NCBI GenBank assembly: GCA_963811905.1
Contig: CAWETK010000020.1
Location: 62,001-126,000, forward strand
DNA: 64,000 nt
Direction: 5' to 3'
Source: DATFVA01 sp963811905
GTDB lineage: Bacteria; Bacteroidota; Ignavibacteria; Ignavibacteriales; Ignavibacteriaceae
Shown here in pieces: positions 9,447-18,426 of the stretch. Both the position numbers and the translations under genes were made by a program. Position 1 is the stretch's first letter; every line of letters starts with the position of its first letter. The notes beneath the pieces were generated by a model. It was not told the origin of the DNA, made no database searches, and saw only the letters and a program-made list of their open reading frames with translations.

Positions 9447-10529
9447 ATGGAAAAAATAATCTCGGAATATTCAAAATTTCTGGATCAATCCGGCAGCCAT
9501 CTGTCGCTGCAGACACTGGCGATGTATATAAATCTGCAGGATCTTCTAAGTACTAAAGAGAAGACATTTATATCTGATCATCTGTCGGAATGCAGGCGGT
9601 GCAGTGATTCATTTAATCTTGTCTTTGATGAAGACTTCGAACTGGATACACAAAAAGATCAAATCCCCGTTTTCCGGCAGCCGGACAATGGTGATGAGGA
9701 TATTTCACTTTTTACAAGTGAAGACGGCCTGGTGGAGATTGAATTAACGAGACTTAGTCCATCAGATTATAACCTGAGGTTTCTTTCATTACCGTCAAGG
9801 TTGCAAAATGAAAAAGCAGCTTTACAGGTAAATTCCCGGTATGTAGTACGGGTGCTTTCAATGGATATGGATACTATATACATTGTGCACAGCGAAACCG
9901 ATATAATGAATGCCGGTTTAGCCGAACTGGTATCATTAACTTCCCCGCCTGTTGTTCCGGTACTGACTGAATCAGCAAGCCATGGCATTAAGAGAAATAT
10001 TTACTGGTATGCTGCTGCTGCAATGGTGATTATTGCGGCATCCTTATTTATTTATTTTGCTTTAAACAGAGCGGGTAACTTTCTCAACGAACCAACCCGG
10101 GTAATTACAAATCTTACTCCCGGACAGAAACCCATAAACGAATCAGATACAGCTGTTTCAAAAACTCCATCTGCTGAGGAAAATGCAGCTGAGAAGGATA
10201 ATTCTACTGACAACGAAGATTATTTTGCAGCGAACTCCACGCTCGAGAATTTCATCGGAAGGGACGAGAGAGGCGAATCAAATGTTGAGATCATATCTCC
10301 CTCTATCGGAGCTGATATAAGAATGCCTGTTAGATTCGAGTGGATGACGGCAAGGAAAAATATGACGCTGAAATTTATTATTCTGAATAACAGGAATTCT
10401 TCTGTTTATGAACGGCTTATAAGCGGAAAGGAACTGACCATTGACACAAAGCTTAATCCCGGACTCTACTACTGGAAGCTTGAATCATCAGATGCAGTTG
10501 AGGCTATGGGTAAGTTTTATGTACGCTGA
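9447..10529 (+). CDS. Zinc-finger anti-sigma factor (membrane-anchored)
   Basis: About 360 residues. The N-terminal cytoplasmic part carries the anti-sigma zinc motif H-x3-C-x2-C (SDHLSECRRC, near residues 45-52) within a helical domain; a long linker follows, then one transmembrane helix (about residues 186-206, YAAAAMVIIAASLFIYFALN) and a periplasmic part. Its last 80 residues form a beta-sandwich-like segment (VEIISPSIGADIRMPVRFEW to the C-terminus), common in sensor parts of such proteins. The ATG at 9447 is chosen over GTG 9441 because AGGAAA sits 7 bases upstream. It lies 65 bases after the sigma gene, forming a classical sigma/anti-sigma pair. It ends 1 base from the convergent CHAT gene. 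Confidence 0.7.
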   Translation: MEKIISEYSKFLDQSGSHLSLQTLAMYINLQDLLSTKEKTFISDHLSECRRCSDSFNLVFDEDFELDTQKDQIPVFRQPDNGDEDISLFTSEDGLVEIELTRLSPSDYNLRFLSLPSRLQNEKAALQVNSRYVVRVLSMDMDTIYIVHSETDIMNAGLAELVSLTSPPVVPVLTESASHGIKRNIYWYAAAAMVIIAASLFIYFALNRAGNFLNEPTRVITNLTPGQKPINESDTAVSKTPSAEENAAEKDNSTDNEDYFAANSTLENFIGRDERGESNVEIISPSIGADIRMPVRFEWMTARKNMTLKFIILNNRNSSVYERLISGKELTIDTKLNPGLYYWKLESSDAVEAMGKFYVR

Positions 10530-10530
10530 A

Positions 10531-13356
10531 TCAGCGGCCTATCAAAACAAAAGGACTCCACTCAAGAGGGTAGGCAAATTGTCCTGAGTGAATCATGTCG
10601 AGCTTGGCTTTTCTTAAAGCCGACGAATAATCCATTCCTGAAAGAATATTTTTATAGAAACTAACCATTAAAGCCGAAGTAGACTTATCGGCTACCTGCC
10701 AGAGAGAAACAACAATATTATCAGCTCCGGCATAAAGAAAACTTCGTGTCAAAGAATAGATTCCTTCGCCTTTTACGATTTTACCAAGACCGCTTTCACA
10801 GGCACTTAAAACAAGCAAATCTGCATTCAGGTTGAGGTCATATATATCCCCGGTATGCAGTATTCCGTCATCAGTAGAACCCGGAGAAGTATAAAAAGCG
10901 AGCCCGGAAAGGCCGGGGTGTTCTTCATCGATAAATCCATGTGTAGCCAGGTGAATGAATTTATAATTGTACATTTTATCCGACTTTAGTACACCTTCAG
11001 TTGAGGCTTTATTCAGAAACAAATCATAGTGATAATTATGTTCTTTAAACAATTCACCGATTGATTTAACTTCCGTTTCGGTTTCAGGCAGAGGAGAATA
11101 TTTTTTATCTGGTACAAAGAGAGATCGTGCGGAGAAACCGGTATCGATGACAGATGCAATTTTATCAGAGTTATTATGATCATCCGTAAATACCGGCGCG
11201 AAACCGGCAAATGACATCCCGGAATTATTATTCTCATGCAGCAGGCTTTCCTTTAATAACCCTGCAGAATAATGGTAGCTTATTTTATAATAATTTATCA
11301 GGTAAGAAAGCTGAGTGAACTCGCCGTTGAACGGCTCAGGAGGATGTTTTGTCAGAAGTGCTTCAAACGGGAGATAGGAAAGTTTATAATCCGGAATAAT
11401 GTACAGTTTTTCTTTATTGCGAATAAAACTTTCTACGGGTTCCACGAGTTTGGAATATAATTCGGATGCTGTAGAAAGATACTTTATATAGTTCAGTTTC
11501 TGCAGGGAAATCCTGAAATCTTTGACTTTATCATAAAAAAGGGAATCGCAACCTACCGTAACGGCATTCACTGTTCCCCGGGTTAAAACAAAAATTGTAA
11601 TAGCAGAGTCGCTGGTAAAATATTCCATGAGGCAGGCATTGGGCGCCAGAAGCTTTCTGATCTCATCAGAAGAAGAAAGCTGTGCCGGGTACTTTAATTT
11701 ATGGTAAGCAGGGAAATTCTCTTCAAAATAATTAATCAGATTATCGTATTTACGCTGACTCTCAAAAAGCAATTTCCTGTTATCCCCCTCTGCCTTCAGG
11801 TCATTAGATTCTTCTGCTTCTTGCAATTTTGTCTGGTACAGGTAAACATCTGCCCGCAAATCTTTTTCCTTATCAACCAGGCTGTCGGGCAGGCTGGCAT
11901 ATTTCCTTGCGTCCGATTCAGCTATTGATTCTGAAAGTATGCCTGCTTTATTTCTTTCAGCAAAATGAAAAGCCGATTCAATATAGTCTGCGTTTTTAGT
12001 CAGGCTGTATAATTTGAGAGCAGTCAGCACACCGTATTTATTAACCTCGTAGGATTTTTTTGTCAGAATTAATTTTGATTCTTCCCGGCCGAAACCTGCT
12101 TTCAGTTTTTCCATTACTCCGGAAGCTGCATTAAATGCTTTAAGAGCCTTATTAAAAATGCCGGCATCATTTGAGCCTTTTGCTTCCCTGTAGTAAGCGT
12201 TTCCCTTTCCAATCAAGGCAGTAAGTAATTGTTCTTCTGCCGGCATCCTGCCGAGTTCCCCGGGGTCGGTGTTATCGGGATTGTATTCAGGCCAGATTAC
12301 ATAAAGCGCGGAATCATAATATGCTTCAGCCTGTTCGTATTCGGATTTTTTCAGTGACAAATCCCCTGAGAATAAATATGCTTCCGAGAGTCCCGGATTT
12401 GCAGGATCGATTTTTTTATAAATATTAATTGATTTATTAAGAAAATACCTGGCGTTATCAATGCTGCCCATTTTAACAAATATATTTCCTATACCTGAAT
12501 AGCTGAATGCAACATCACGTGATTCTTCCCCGGCATAATCTCTTCTGATCTGCATCGCTTTGTAGGCATACTCGAGCGCTTTTGTGAAGTTGCCGTTATA
12601 GCTGTATGTGCTGGCGAGGTTATTATAACTCATTGCAACATAAGGATGACTCTCCCCGAGTTTCTCTTCCCAGATTTTCAAAGCTTTTTCATCGTATTCA
12701 ATTGATTTGGAGTATTCTTCCCTGAGAAAATAAACATTTGACATGTTTGTATAGCAGTTTGCAAGATATGGATTATCACTGCTTAAGGTGGAATCCCAGA
12801 TGGACACTGCCTTTTCAAAATATTCCAGTGCCTTCTCATAATCCCCTGTGCGGTAATATATTAATCCTACATTATGATATCCTTTGCCTGTATTTGTATG
12901 CTCCGTTCCAAAAATTCTCTCATTTATTTCAAGCATATCATGGTAGTATTTGTATGCTTTATCATAATTACCTTTTTCGTAATAAATCGTTCCTATGCTG
13001 TTATACAGTTCGGCGCGGAGGGAATCCTGGTTTTCTTTAAGATAATCAACGGCATCCAGTCCACTGTTGAGATGAGAAAAAGCCTGGGTGTAATTTCCAA
13101 GGTACCTGAAATTTATGCCCATATTTTTCTGGCAGTCTATATAACTTTTCCAGCTTTCGCCTTTTTCAAATAGCTTTGAAGCCTTTTCATAATAATAATT
13201 GGAGCTATCGTATTTAACATCCCGCCAGAAATCATCCCCTTTTTTATATAGTTTTTCCGCTTCAAGTGAATCCGCGGGGCTCATTGAAAAGATTTCGGAT
13301 AAAGGGCAGGAGGAAAACAGTATAATTACAATGAATAACAGTAAATATTTTCTCAT
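10531..13356 (-). CDS. TPR-CHAT protein (caspase-fold peptidase domain)
   Basis: A 941-residue exported protein: signal sequence (residues 1-25), about nine tetratricopeptide repeats (residues 35-360, with recurring A-x-x-Y-x-x-A-L-x-I patterns), a helical linker, and a C-terminal CHAT domain (about 640-941). The CHAT dyad is intact: His806 in LATHGF and Cys853 in VLSACESG, with the usual following GEGIYSLTRSFLYAGA and WQVAD segments. CHAT domains are caspase-like (clan CD) peptidases or scaffolds. Here the protein is predicted to be outside the cytoplasm. It is convergent with the sigma/anti-sigma pair (1 base apart), an association seen in other bacteria, suggesting a regulated proteolytic or scaffolding stress response. 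Substrate unknown. Confidence 0.85.
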   Translation of the reverse strand: MRKYLLLFIVIILFSSCPLSEIFSMSPADSLEAEKLYKKGDDFWRDVKYDSSNYYYEKASKLFEKGESWKSYIDCQKNMGINFRYLGNYTQAFSHLNSGLDAVDYLKENQDSLRAELYNSIGTIYYEKGNYDKAYKYYHDMLEINERIFGTEHTNTGKGYHNVGLIYYRTGDYEKALEYFEKAVSIWDSTLSSDNPYLANCYTNMSNVYFLREEYSKSIEYDEKALKIWEEKLGESHPYVAMSYNNLASTYSYNGNFTKALEYAYKAMQIRRDYAGEESRDVAFSYSGIGNIFVKMGSIDNARYFLNKSINIYKKIDPANPGLSEAYLFSGDLSLKKSEYEQAEAYYDSALYVIWPEYNPDNTDPGELGRMPAEEQLLTALIGKGNAYYREAKGSNDAGIFNKALKAFNAASGVMEKLKAGFGREESKLILTKKSYEVNKYGVLTALKLYSLTKNADYIESAFHFAERNKAGILSESIAESDARKYASLPDSLVDKEKDLRADVYLYQTKLQEAEESNDLKAEGDNRKLLFESQRKYDNLINYFEENFPAYHKLKYPAQLSSSDEIRKLLAPNACLMEYFTSDSAITIFVLTRGTVNAVTVGCDSLFYDKVKDFRISLQKLNYIKYLSTASELYSKLVEPVESFIRNKEKLYIIPDYKLSYLPFEALLTKHPPEPFNGEFTQLSYLINYYKISYHYSAGLLKESLLHENNNSGMSFAGFAPVFTDDHNNSDKIASVIDTGFSARSLFVPDKKYSPLPETETEVKSIGELFKEHNYHYDLFLNKASTEGVLKSDKMYNYKFIHLATHGFIDEEHPGLSGLAFYTSPGSTDDGILHTGDIYDLNLNADLLVLSACESGLGKIVKGEGIYSLTRSFLYAGADNIVVSLWQVADKSTSALMVSFYKNILSGMDYSSALRKAKLDMIHSGQFAYPLEWSPFVLIGR

Positions 13357-13688
13357 TCGTCAGCGCATCTATTCCTGATTTATGGTGAGGGGCAGCCTTT
13401 CCAGCATTTACTCCTTAGTAATCTAAATTTTCTTTCATTCATTTTCAATAAAGAATTTATGACCCCGAAGGCGGCTGATTTAGAAGTTATTCACAGCTTT
13501 GTCTAAATAAGTCAGATAATTATCTAAGTGAGTGAAAGTTTTTTAAGGAATCTCAAACTATAGCCTTAAGAATCCATGATAAAATATAAAGGGCATAAGG
13601 ATGATTTCCCGACTGCCTGACCTATACTTTTGCTCATTCTGTTTTTTCCGGAGAATAAATTTTAAACTATATATAATTTGGTGAAAAC
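13357..13688. other. Intergenic region between divergent CHAT and T9SS cargo genes
   Basis: A 332-base A+T-rich region that must hold both promoters. I see no hairpin with a T-run, no tandem repeat and no small gene with a ribosome binding site. Confidence 0.5.
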
Positions 13689-16157
13689 ATGAAAAGCCTA
13701 TACTTAGCTTCAATTATGCTTCTTCTGCTGCTGTCAAATAACTCCTTCTCTCAGTTCAATCCCGTTTCTAATCCGGATGATATCAACTGGAGCGGCAGAT
13801 TCGCCCATCCGGGATTATTCAACCGTGCCCAGGTGGTAACGACTTACAACGCAACGACAGTGGTTTTTGCCGGAAGTTTCGAACTTCCCTCAGATAGCGG
13901 AGGATTTGATGATTATCTGCTTGCGTTCTGGGATGGATCAGACTGGAAAATAGAAGGTCCCGGCAGTTTTAGTGTAAACGAAAATGTTTATTGCATTTGT
14001 GTCGTCGGAACAGACGTGTATATCGGCGGAAATTTTACAACTCTAAACTCACAACCGATAGCCTACCTTGCCAGATGGAACGGTACACAATGGAGCAGCG
14101 TTGGAGGAGGTGTGAACGGATCTATTCGTGCGCTTACTACTGACGGCTTCAATCTTTTTGCTGGCGGTGAATTTAGTATGGCCGGAACCACAGAAGCGAA
14201 TAATATAGCAAAGTGGGACGGAGCCGGATGGAGTGCTTTGGTAGAGCAGGGAGGTCTCACAAACGGTGTAAATAACACTGTGCGGGCAATAGCACTTGGA
14301 GGGGATGGAATTTATGTCGGCGGCGACTTTAGTATAGCCGGCGGGACGAACGCCAACTTCGCCGCAAGATATACGAGCACAGGTATCTGGGAAAGTATTG
14401 GAGTACAGTGGACAGTCGGCAGCGTTAGTTCAATTGGAATTGCAGTGGATCATATTTACCTCGGCGGCTATTTTAATACTGCTAACGGCTGGCCCGGCAA
14501 CGGTATTGTAAGAAGCAGCGGCACAGGCGGATGGGAAGCTCTCGGGAATGGTTCTCCCGTGGGAGTTCCAAAACTCCTGGTGAATGCAAGTGGTTTTGTG
14601 TTTGCCCTTGGAGATTTTTCAGCTGATGCCGGACCCGCTGCTAACCAGATTGCAGAATGGAATGGTGCCGGTTGGGCGGCATTAGGCAGCGAACCTTTCA
14701 TTACAGGACAGACAGTTGATTTCACACTCTCTGAACCAAATACTCTTTATACTGCAAAATTTGAATTTCAAAACCAAAGCTATTTATACGGCAATGGTAT
14801 TTACAAATGGGATGGTACATCCTGGTCGGGCGCCGGGCTGGGTATAGGAGATTACTGGACAACAGTGTACCAGGCAAACACCCTTGCGTGGTTCAATTCA
14901 CAGTTGTATGCGGGGGGTAATTTTTTGACGGCCGGGGACAAATTTATAAATGGTCTTTCCCGGCTGAATAATAATTCCTGGGCTGATGCAGGCAATAGTT
15001 CACAAACCACTAATCTCTCCATTAAGAAGTTGTTAACGGTAAATAATAAATTATATGCAGCAGGAAATTTCATCTCTATTAATGGGATAACTTTGAATCA
15101 TATAGCCTCCTGGGACGGTTCTCAATGGTCACCGCTGGGCTCCGGTACTAATGGAAATGTCGAAACGATTCAAGCTATTGGCAGTGATATTTATATAAGC
15201 GGAGATTTTTCAACTGCCGGAGGAAATAATGCCATTGGATACGCCAGGTGGGATGGCAATTCATGGCATAGCCTGGCCGGTGGTGGGCCATTCTCATATA
15301 CTATGACAAATATCGGAAGTGATTTGTATGCGGGGGGGCAGTTTACTTCTATTAATGGAGGAACAGTCCTCGTAGAAAACCTTGCAAAATGGGATGGATC
15401 ATCCTGGTATGATGTAGGCGGAGGAGTAAGCATGGGTTCTAATTTCACTACCTCAGTATATGCATTGGCTGCCAGGGGTAATGATCTAGTTGTTGGAGGC
15501 AACTTCACTATGGCAGGATCAATCCCGGCAAATAATATAGCTATATGGGACGGGACTCAATGGTCAACGCTCGGAGATGGACTCAATGGCCCCGTAAGAG
15601 ACATACTTGTGTCCGGTTCCGATATTTACGTTGGAGGCCAGTTCACAGAAGCCGGAGGGAATATAACTTACTCTATTGCCCGATGGGACGGAACCAGCTG
15701 GCATCCGCTGGGTTCAGGCATCAATCAGAGTAATAATTTTGCTGCAATTGCAACTGTTAATTCTTTACTGGCCTCTCCTGATGGATTGTATGCCGGGGGC
15801 CAGTTTACTCATGCGGGAGACAAATACTCCAATATGATCGCACTGTATACTGATTTTACTACCGGAATTAAAACAGAGAGTTCAATACCGCCTGAAAAAT
15901 ACTCCCTTTCTCAGAATTATCCGAACCCGTTCAACCCTTCAACGAACATTGATTTTAGTATTCCCCGGCAGGAATTAGTTCAGTTGAAGATATATGACGC
16001 TATAGGCGAGGAAATTGTCACACTCATAGATGGGGTTATGAACCAGGGGAATTACTCTATTAAATTTGATGCCCGGAACCTGGCATCAGGCATTTACTTT
16101 TATAAACTGCGATCAGGGAATTTTTATAAAGTGAAGAAAATGGTACTAACAAAATAA
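13689..16157 (+). CDS. T9SS-secreted repeat (propeller-like) surface protein
   Basis: An 822-residue cargo protein. It has a signal peptide (residues 1-22, ending SFSQ), then about a dozen repeats of roughly 45-50 residues with the pattern G-x-D-I-Y-V-G-G-x-F-T-x-A-G-G...I-A-x-W-D-G-T-x-W-x-x-L-G, which fold as kelch-like blades in related proteins, and a C-terminal T9SS sorting domain (last 85 residues: YSLSQNYPNPFNPST, then VKKMVLTK). The last domain directs export through the type IX machinery and surface attachment or release. It opens an island of five such cargo genes. Ligand unknown; role in adhesion or polymer binding is only a guess. Confidence 0.85.
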   Translation: MKSLYLASIMLLLLLSNNSFSQFNPVSNPDDINWSGRFAHPGLFNRAQVVTTYNATTVVFAGSFELPSDSGGFDDYLLAFWDGSDWKIEGPGSFSVNENVYCICVVGTDVYIGGNFTTLNSQPIAYLARWNGTQWSSVGGGVNGSIRALTTDGFNLFAGGEFSMAGTTEANNIAKWDGAGWSALVEQGGLTNGVNNTVRAIALGGDGIYVGGDFSIAGGTNANFAARYTSTGIWESIGVQWTVGSVSSIGIAVDHIYLGGYFNTANGWPGNGIVRSSGTGGWEALGNGSPVGVPKLLVNASGFVFALGDFSADAGPAANQIAEWNGAGWAALGSEPFITGQTVDFTLSEPNTLYTAKFEFQNQSYLYGNGIYKWDGTSWSGAGLGIGDYWTTVYQANTLAWFNSQLYAGGNFLTAGDKFINGLSRLNNNSWADAGNSSQTTNLSIKKLLTVNNKLYAAGNFISINGITLNHIASWDGSQWSPLGSGTNGNVETIQAIGSDIYISGDFSTAGGNNAIGYARWDGNSWHSLAGGGPFSYTMTNIGSDLYAGGQFTSINGGTVLVENLAKWDGSSWYDVGGGVSMGSNFTTSVYALAARGNDLVVGGNFTMAGSIPANNIAIWDGTQWSTLGDGLNGPVRDILVSGSDIYVGGQFTEAGGNITYSIARWDGTSWHPLGSGINQSNNFAAIATVNSLLASPDGLYAGGQFTHAGDKYSNMIALYTDFTTGIKTESSIPPEKYSLSQNYPNPFNPSTNIDFSIPRQELVQLKIYDAIGEEIVTLIDGVMNQGNYSIKFDARNLASGIYFYKLRSGNFYKVKKMVLTK

Positions 16158-16391
16158 CGAATTATATGGTGCCGGGTATTAACTTTTCCGTTAAGTCTTT
16201 TAAGGAAAAACGATATAATAGTCGTTGACTGGAAATTGTAAATATTCATGGTTTTTGATCTCAATTATAACTTCGGTATTGGGGTTTAAGCGGAATTTTT
16301 TAAATAAATGATGCGGCATTTGAAAGTTTTTTGCAGCTTACTTTACTAAAGATAGTGAGCTAAAAAAACAAAAAATTTCAAAGGAGGCATA

Positions 16392-16463
16392 ATGCCAAAA
16401 ACATTTACTGCATTAATACCGCTATTAATTTTTTCCATCCTCAGAGTCAAAATGATAGAATAA
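16392..16463 (+). pseudogene. Remnant of a secreted-protein gene (signal peptide only)
   Basis: A strong ribosome binding site (AAGGAGG, 16381-16387) precedes an ATG that opens a typical signal peptide (MPKTFTALIPLLIFSI), but the frame ends after 23 codons. One frame over, the sequence continues as PQSQNDRINQKTSNNFI before a stop, as expected after a signal-peptidase site, so a short frameshifted stub remains. The rest of the 361-base region 16158-16518 shows no gene. It may be a leftover of a deleted T9SS cargo gene, or a chance leader. Confidence 0.35.
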
Positions 16464-16518
16464 ATCAGAAAACATCAAACAATTTTATTTAATTCATATA
16501 AGTAAAAAGGGATATCAA

Positions 16519-17868
16519 ATGAAAAAAGTTTTGACAATTTTAATTATCTTTTTAATTAGTTCACTTCAGGCACAAACAATCTGGGAAGCATTGCCGACAC
16601 ATCCGGATGGCAGCGGATTTACCGGTCTCGTTGTAAATCAGAACGGCGATCTTTTTGCAGCAACGGGAAGTTATAATTATCCCTCTGCAATCGGCGGCGT
16701 AAGCCGTTCAACTGACGAAGGAAATTCCTGGGATAAAGTATTTCCTGCTTATATCGCGAGAACGATTGAGATTACATCAGACGGGACCCTATTTGCCATT
16801 ATCTGGGATTATCCGAATTCGAATGAAGGAATTTACCGTTCGACAGATAATGGTTCAACCTGGCAGCCAATGTATATAACTACAAATAGCAACGAGCATT
16901 TTTTTTCGATAAAGGATGCAGGGAGCGGAGTGATATATGCTGGTGCAAGGTACGGAGTCCTTGTGTCATTTGATGGAGGCAGTACCTGGGGGTATGATGC
17001 TTCTTTTCCTGTCGGTGAAACATGGGTATGGGATGTTGAAGCTGCAGGTGGGACTATATTCGCTGCATCTGCTGCCGGTACATATTCGAAATCGCTGCTT
17101 AACTGGGATTTGATGCAGGGGGTTTCGGCGGGGGATACAGTGATCTGCCTGACTACTCCTCTAAACTCTGCCAACAATGGAGGCTCCACCTTTACAAATT
17201 TAATTTTCGGCGGCTCTCAGAAGGGCCGTATTTATTCGGCAGTTGTATATCCGCTCGCCAATTTTGCAATAGTTTATGCGAGTTTAGTTTATAAAATGTT
17301 TGCTCTTTTTAATCTGAATAACTCAATCATATTTGCTTCCCGCGCACATAAATCGGCCGCGGATGGTTTGGACGGAGATACAACAGGAACGGGCATTATG
17401 ATATCTTATGACGGCGTCAACTGGATTTATGACAGCGATGGATTGCCTACTGATGCAACCATTGATGTATTTGCTTCAAATAATACTTTAAGAGGTTCTA
17501 TGACAGTTTATGCAGGGGCATTCCAGAATTCAGCTGACGGAGCAAAGATTTATAAGAAAGGATACACCGTTGCAACAGATGTAAAAAATGAAAAAGCTGC
17601 AGTACCTGAATATGAACTTTCACAAAATTATCCTAATCCTTTCAATCCAACTACAGAAATTAATTTCAGAGTCCCGCATCGGGCATTAGTCACCCTTGAT
17701 ATTTATAATACGATAGGAGAAAAAGTCAGCACGCTTGTTTCTAATGATCTGAATCCCGGCAGCTATAATGTGGAATGGAATGCTGCGGATTTTCCAAGCG
17801 GTGTATATTTCTACAGGATCAAAGCCGGGAATTTTAGTCTCGTTAAAAAAATGCTGCTCGTAAGGTAG
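16519..17868 (+). CDS. T9SS-secreted BNR-repeat propeller protein
   Basis: A 449-residue cargo protein with a signal peptide (residues 1-18, SSLQAQ), a propeller of BNR/sortilin-like blades (residues 20-350, motifs STDEGNSWDK, STDNGSTWQP, SFDGGSTWGY) and a C-terminal T9SS sorting domain (ELSQNYPNPFNPTTEI ... VKKMLLVR). BNR blades occur in sialidases, but no sialidase arginine triad or catalytic residues were recognised, so a non-enzymatic binding role is more likely. Same direction as its neighbours, but separated by long gaps, so probably transcribed on its own. Confidence 0.8.
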   Translation: MKKVLTILIIFLISSLQAQTIWEALPTHPDGSGFTGLVVNQNGDLFAATGSYNYPSAIGGVSRSTDEGNSWDKVFPAYIARTIEITSDGTLFAIIWDYPNSNEGIYRSTDNGSTWQPMYITTNSNEHFFSIKDAGSGVIYAGARYGVLVSFDGGSTWGYDASFPVGETWVWDVEAAGGTIFAASAAGTYSKSLLNWDLMQGVSAGDTVICLTTPLNSANNGGSTFTNLIFGGSQKGRIYSAVVYPLANFAIVYASLVYKMFALFNLNNSIIFASRAHKSAADGLDGDTTGTGIMISYDGVNWIYDSDGLPTDATIDVFASNNTLRGSMTVYAGAFQNSADGAKIYKKGYTVATDVKNEKAAVPEYELSQNYPNPFNPTTEINFRVPHRALVTLDIYNTIGEKVSTLVSNDLNPGSYNVEWNAADFPSGVYFYRIKAGNFSLVKKMLLVR

Positions 17869-18426
17869 TTGTCAGATCTTAAATCTATTTTTTTAAGTAG
17901 TCCCGTTTATTCATTTATGAGCATTTATCGATTATCCCGCCCTAAATTTTGGATATATTAGGCGGGATAAACGCTCCATTCCGTAATTTTCCCCCCCCCG
18001 CCTTGCTGTCGGGGCAGGCCCCGCCTAGCCGTCGGGGCAGGCTCGCAACATGGTTTTCCTGACTAAACTAAAAATCAAAAAATTACTCGTAAATGTTGTT
18101 TCGAACATCAACCTCGCCGGAAGATGAGGAATTCCAGGCAGTTTTTATAGATCACCAGCAAATTCCGATTTGATAAAGGGGGATTCAAGATAAGTAAGGA
18201 GGAATTGTTTTATTTCTTTTCTAAAGCTTAAACTATTTTGATACCTTAAGATAATTTTGTACAGCGCGGCCTTGGATAATGTTTTAGAGTTCGGGAACTC
18301 ATTTACTGTAATTTCTGTTATCTCCTGTAAGCCGCACAAAACCGACAGTTGTTATACAATCGCATATGGATTTTATAATCCGGGCGGCGAATTATGTCAG
18401 GATTAATTATAATAACAGGAGAAAGC
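17869..18426. other. 558-base intergenic region with GC-rich duplication
   Basis: Apart from the 22-bp direct repeat at 17998-18042 and the C9 run beside it (17991-17999), nothing clear is seen. A 64-residue minus-strand frame (18339-18145) has only a TTG start and no recognisable family, so it is not called. Confidence 0.5.
17998..18042 (+). repeat. Two 22-bp GC-rich direct repeats next to a C9 run
   Basis: Units 17998-18019 and 18021-18042 (CCGCCTTGCTGTCGGGGCAG... and CCGCCTAGCCGTCGGGGCAG...) differ at two positions and are one base apart. They are preceded by nine C. The composition contrasts sharply with the A+T-rich flanks. Confidence 0.8.

Noticed and set aside
15191..15508. 105-codon minus-strand frame inside the kelch-like cargo gene
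   Set aside because: It is antisense to repeats of a clear T9SS cargo gene, has no ribosome binding site and no family features.
16519..17868. Sialidase annotation for the BNR-repeat cargo protein
   Set aside because: BNR blades alone do not show the catalytic arginine triad, Tyr/Glu pair or FRIP motif.
18145..18339. 64-codon minus-strand frame in the gap before the DUF4397 gene
   Set aside because: Starts at TTG, no recognisable family; possible old remnant but not supported.
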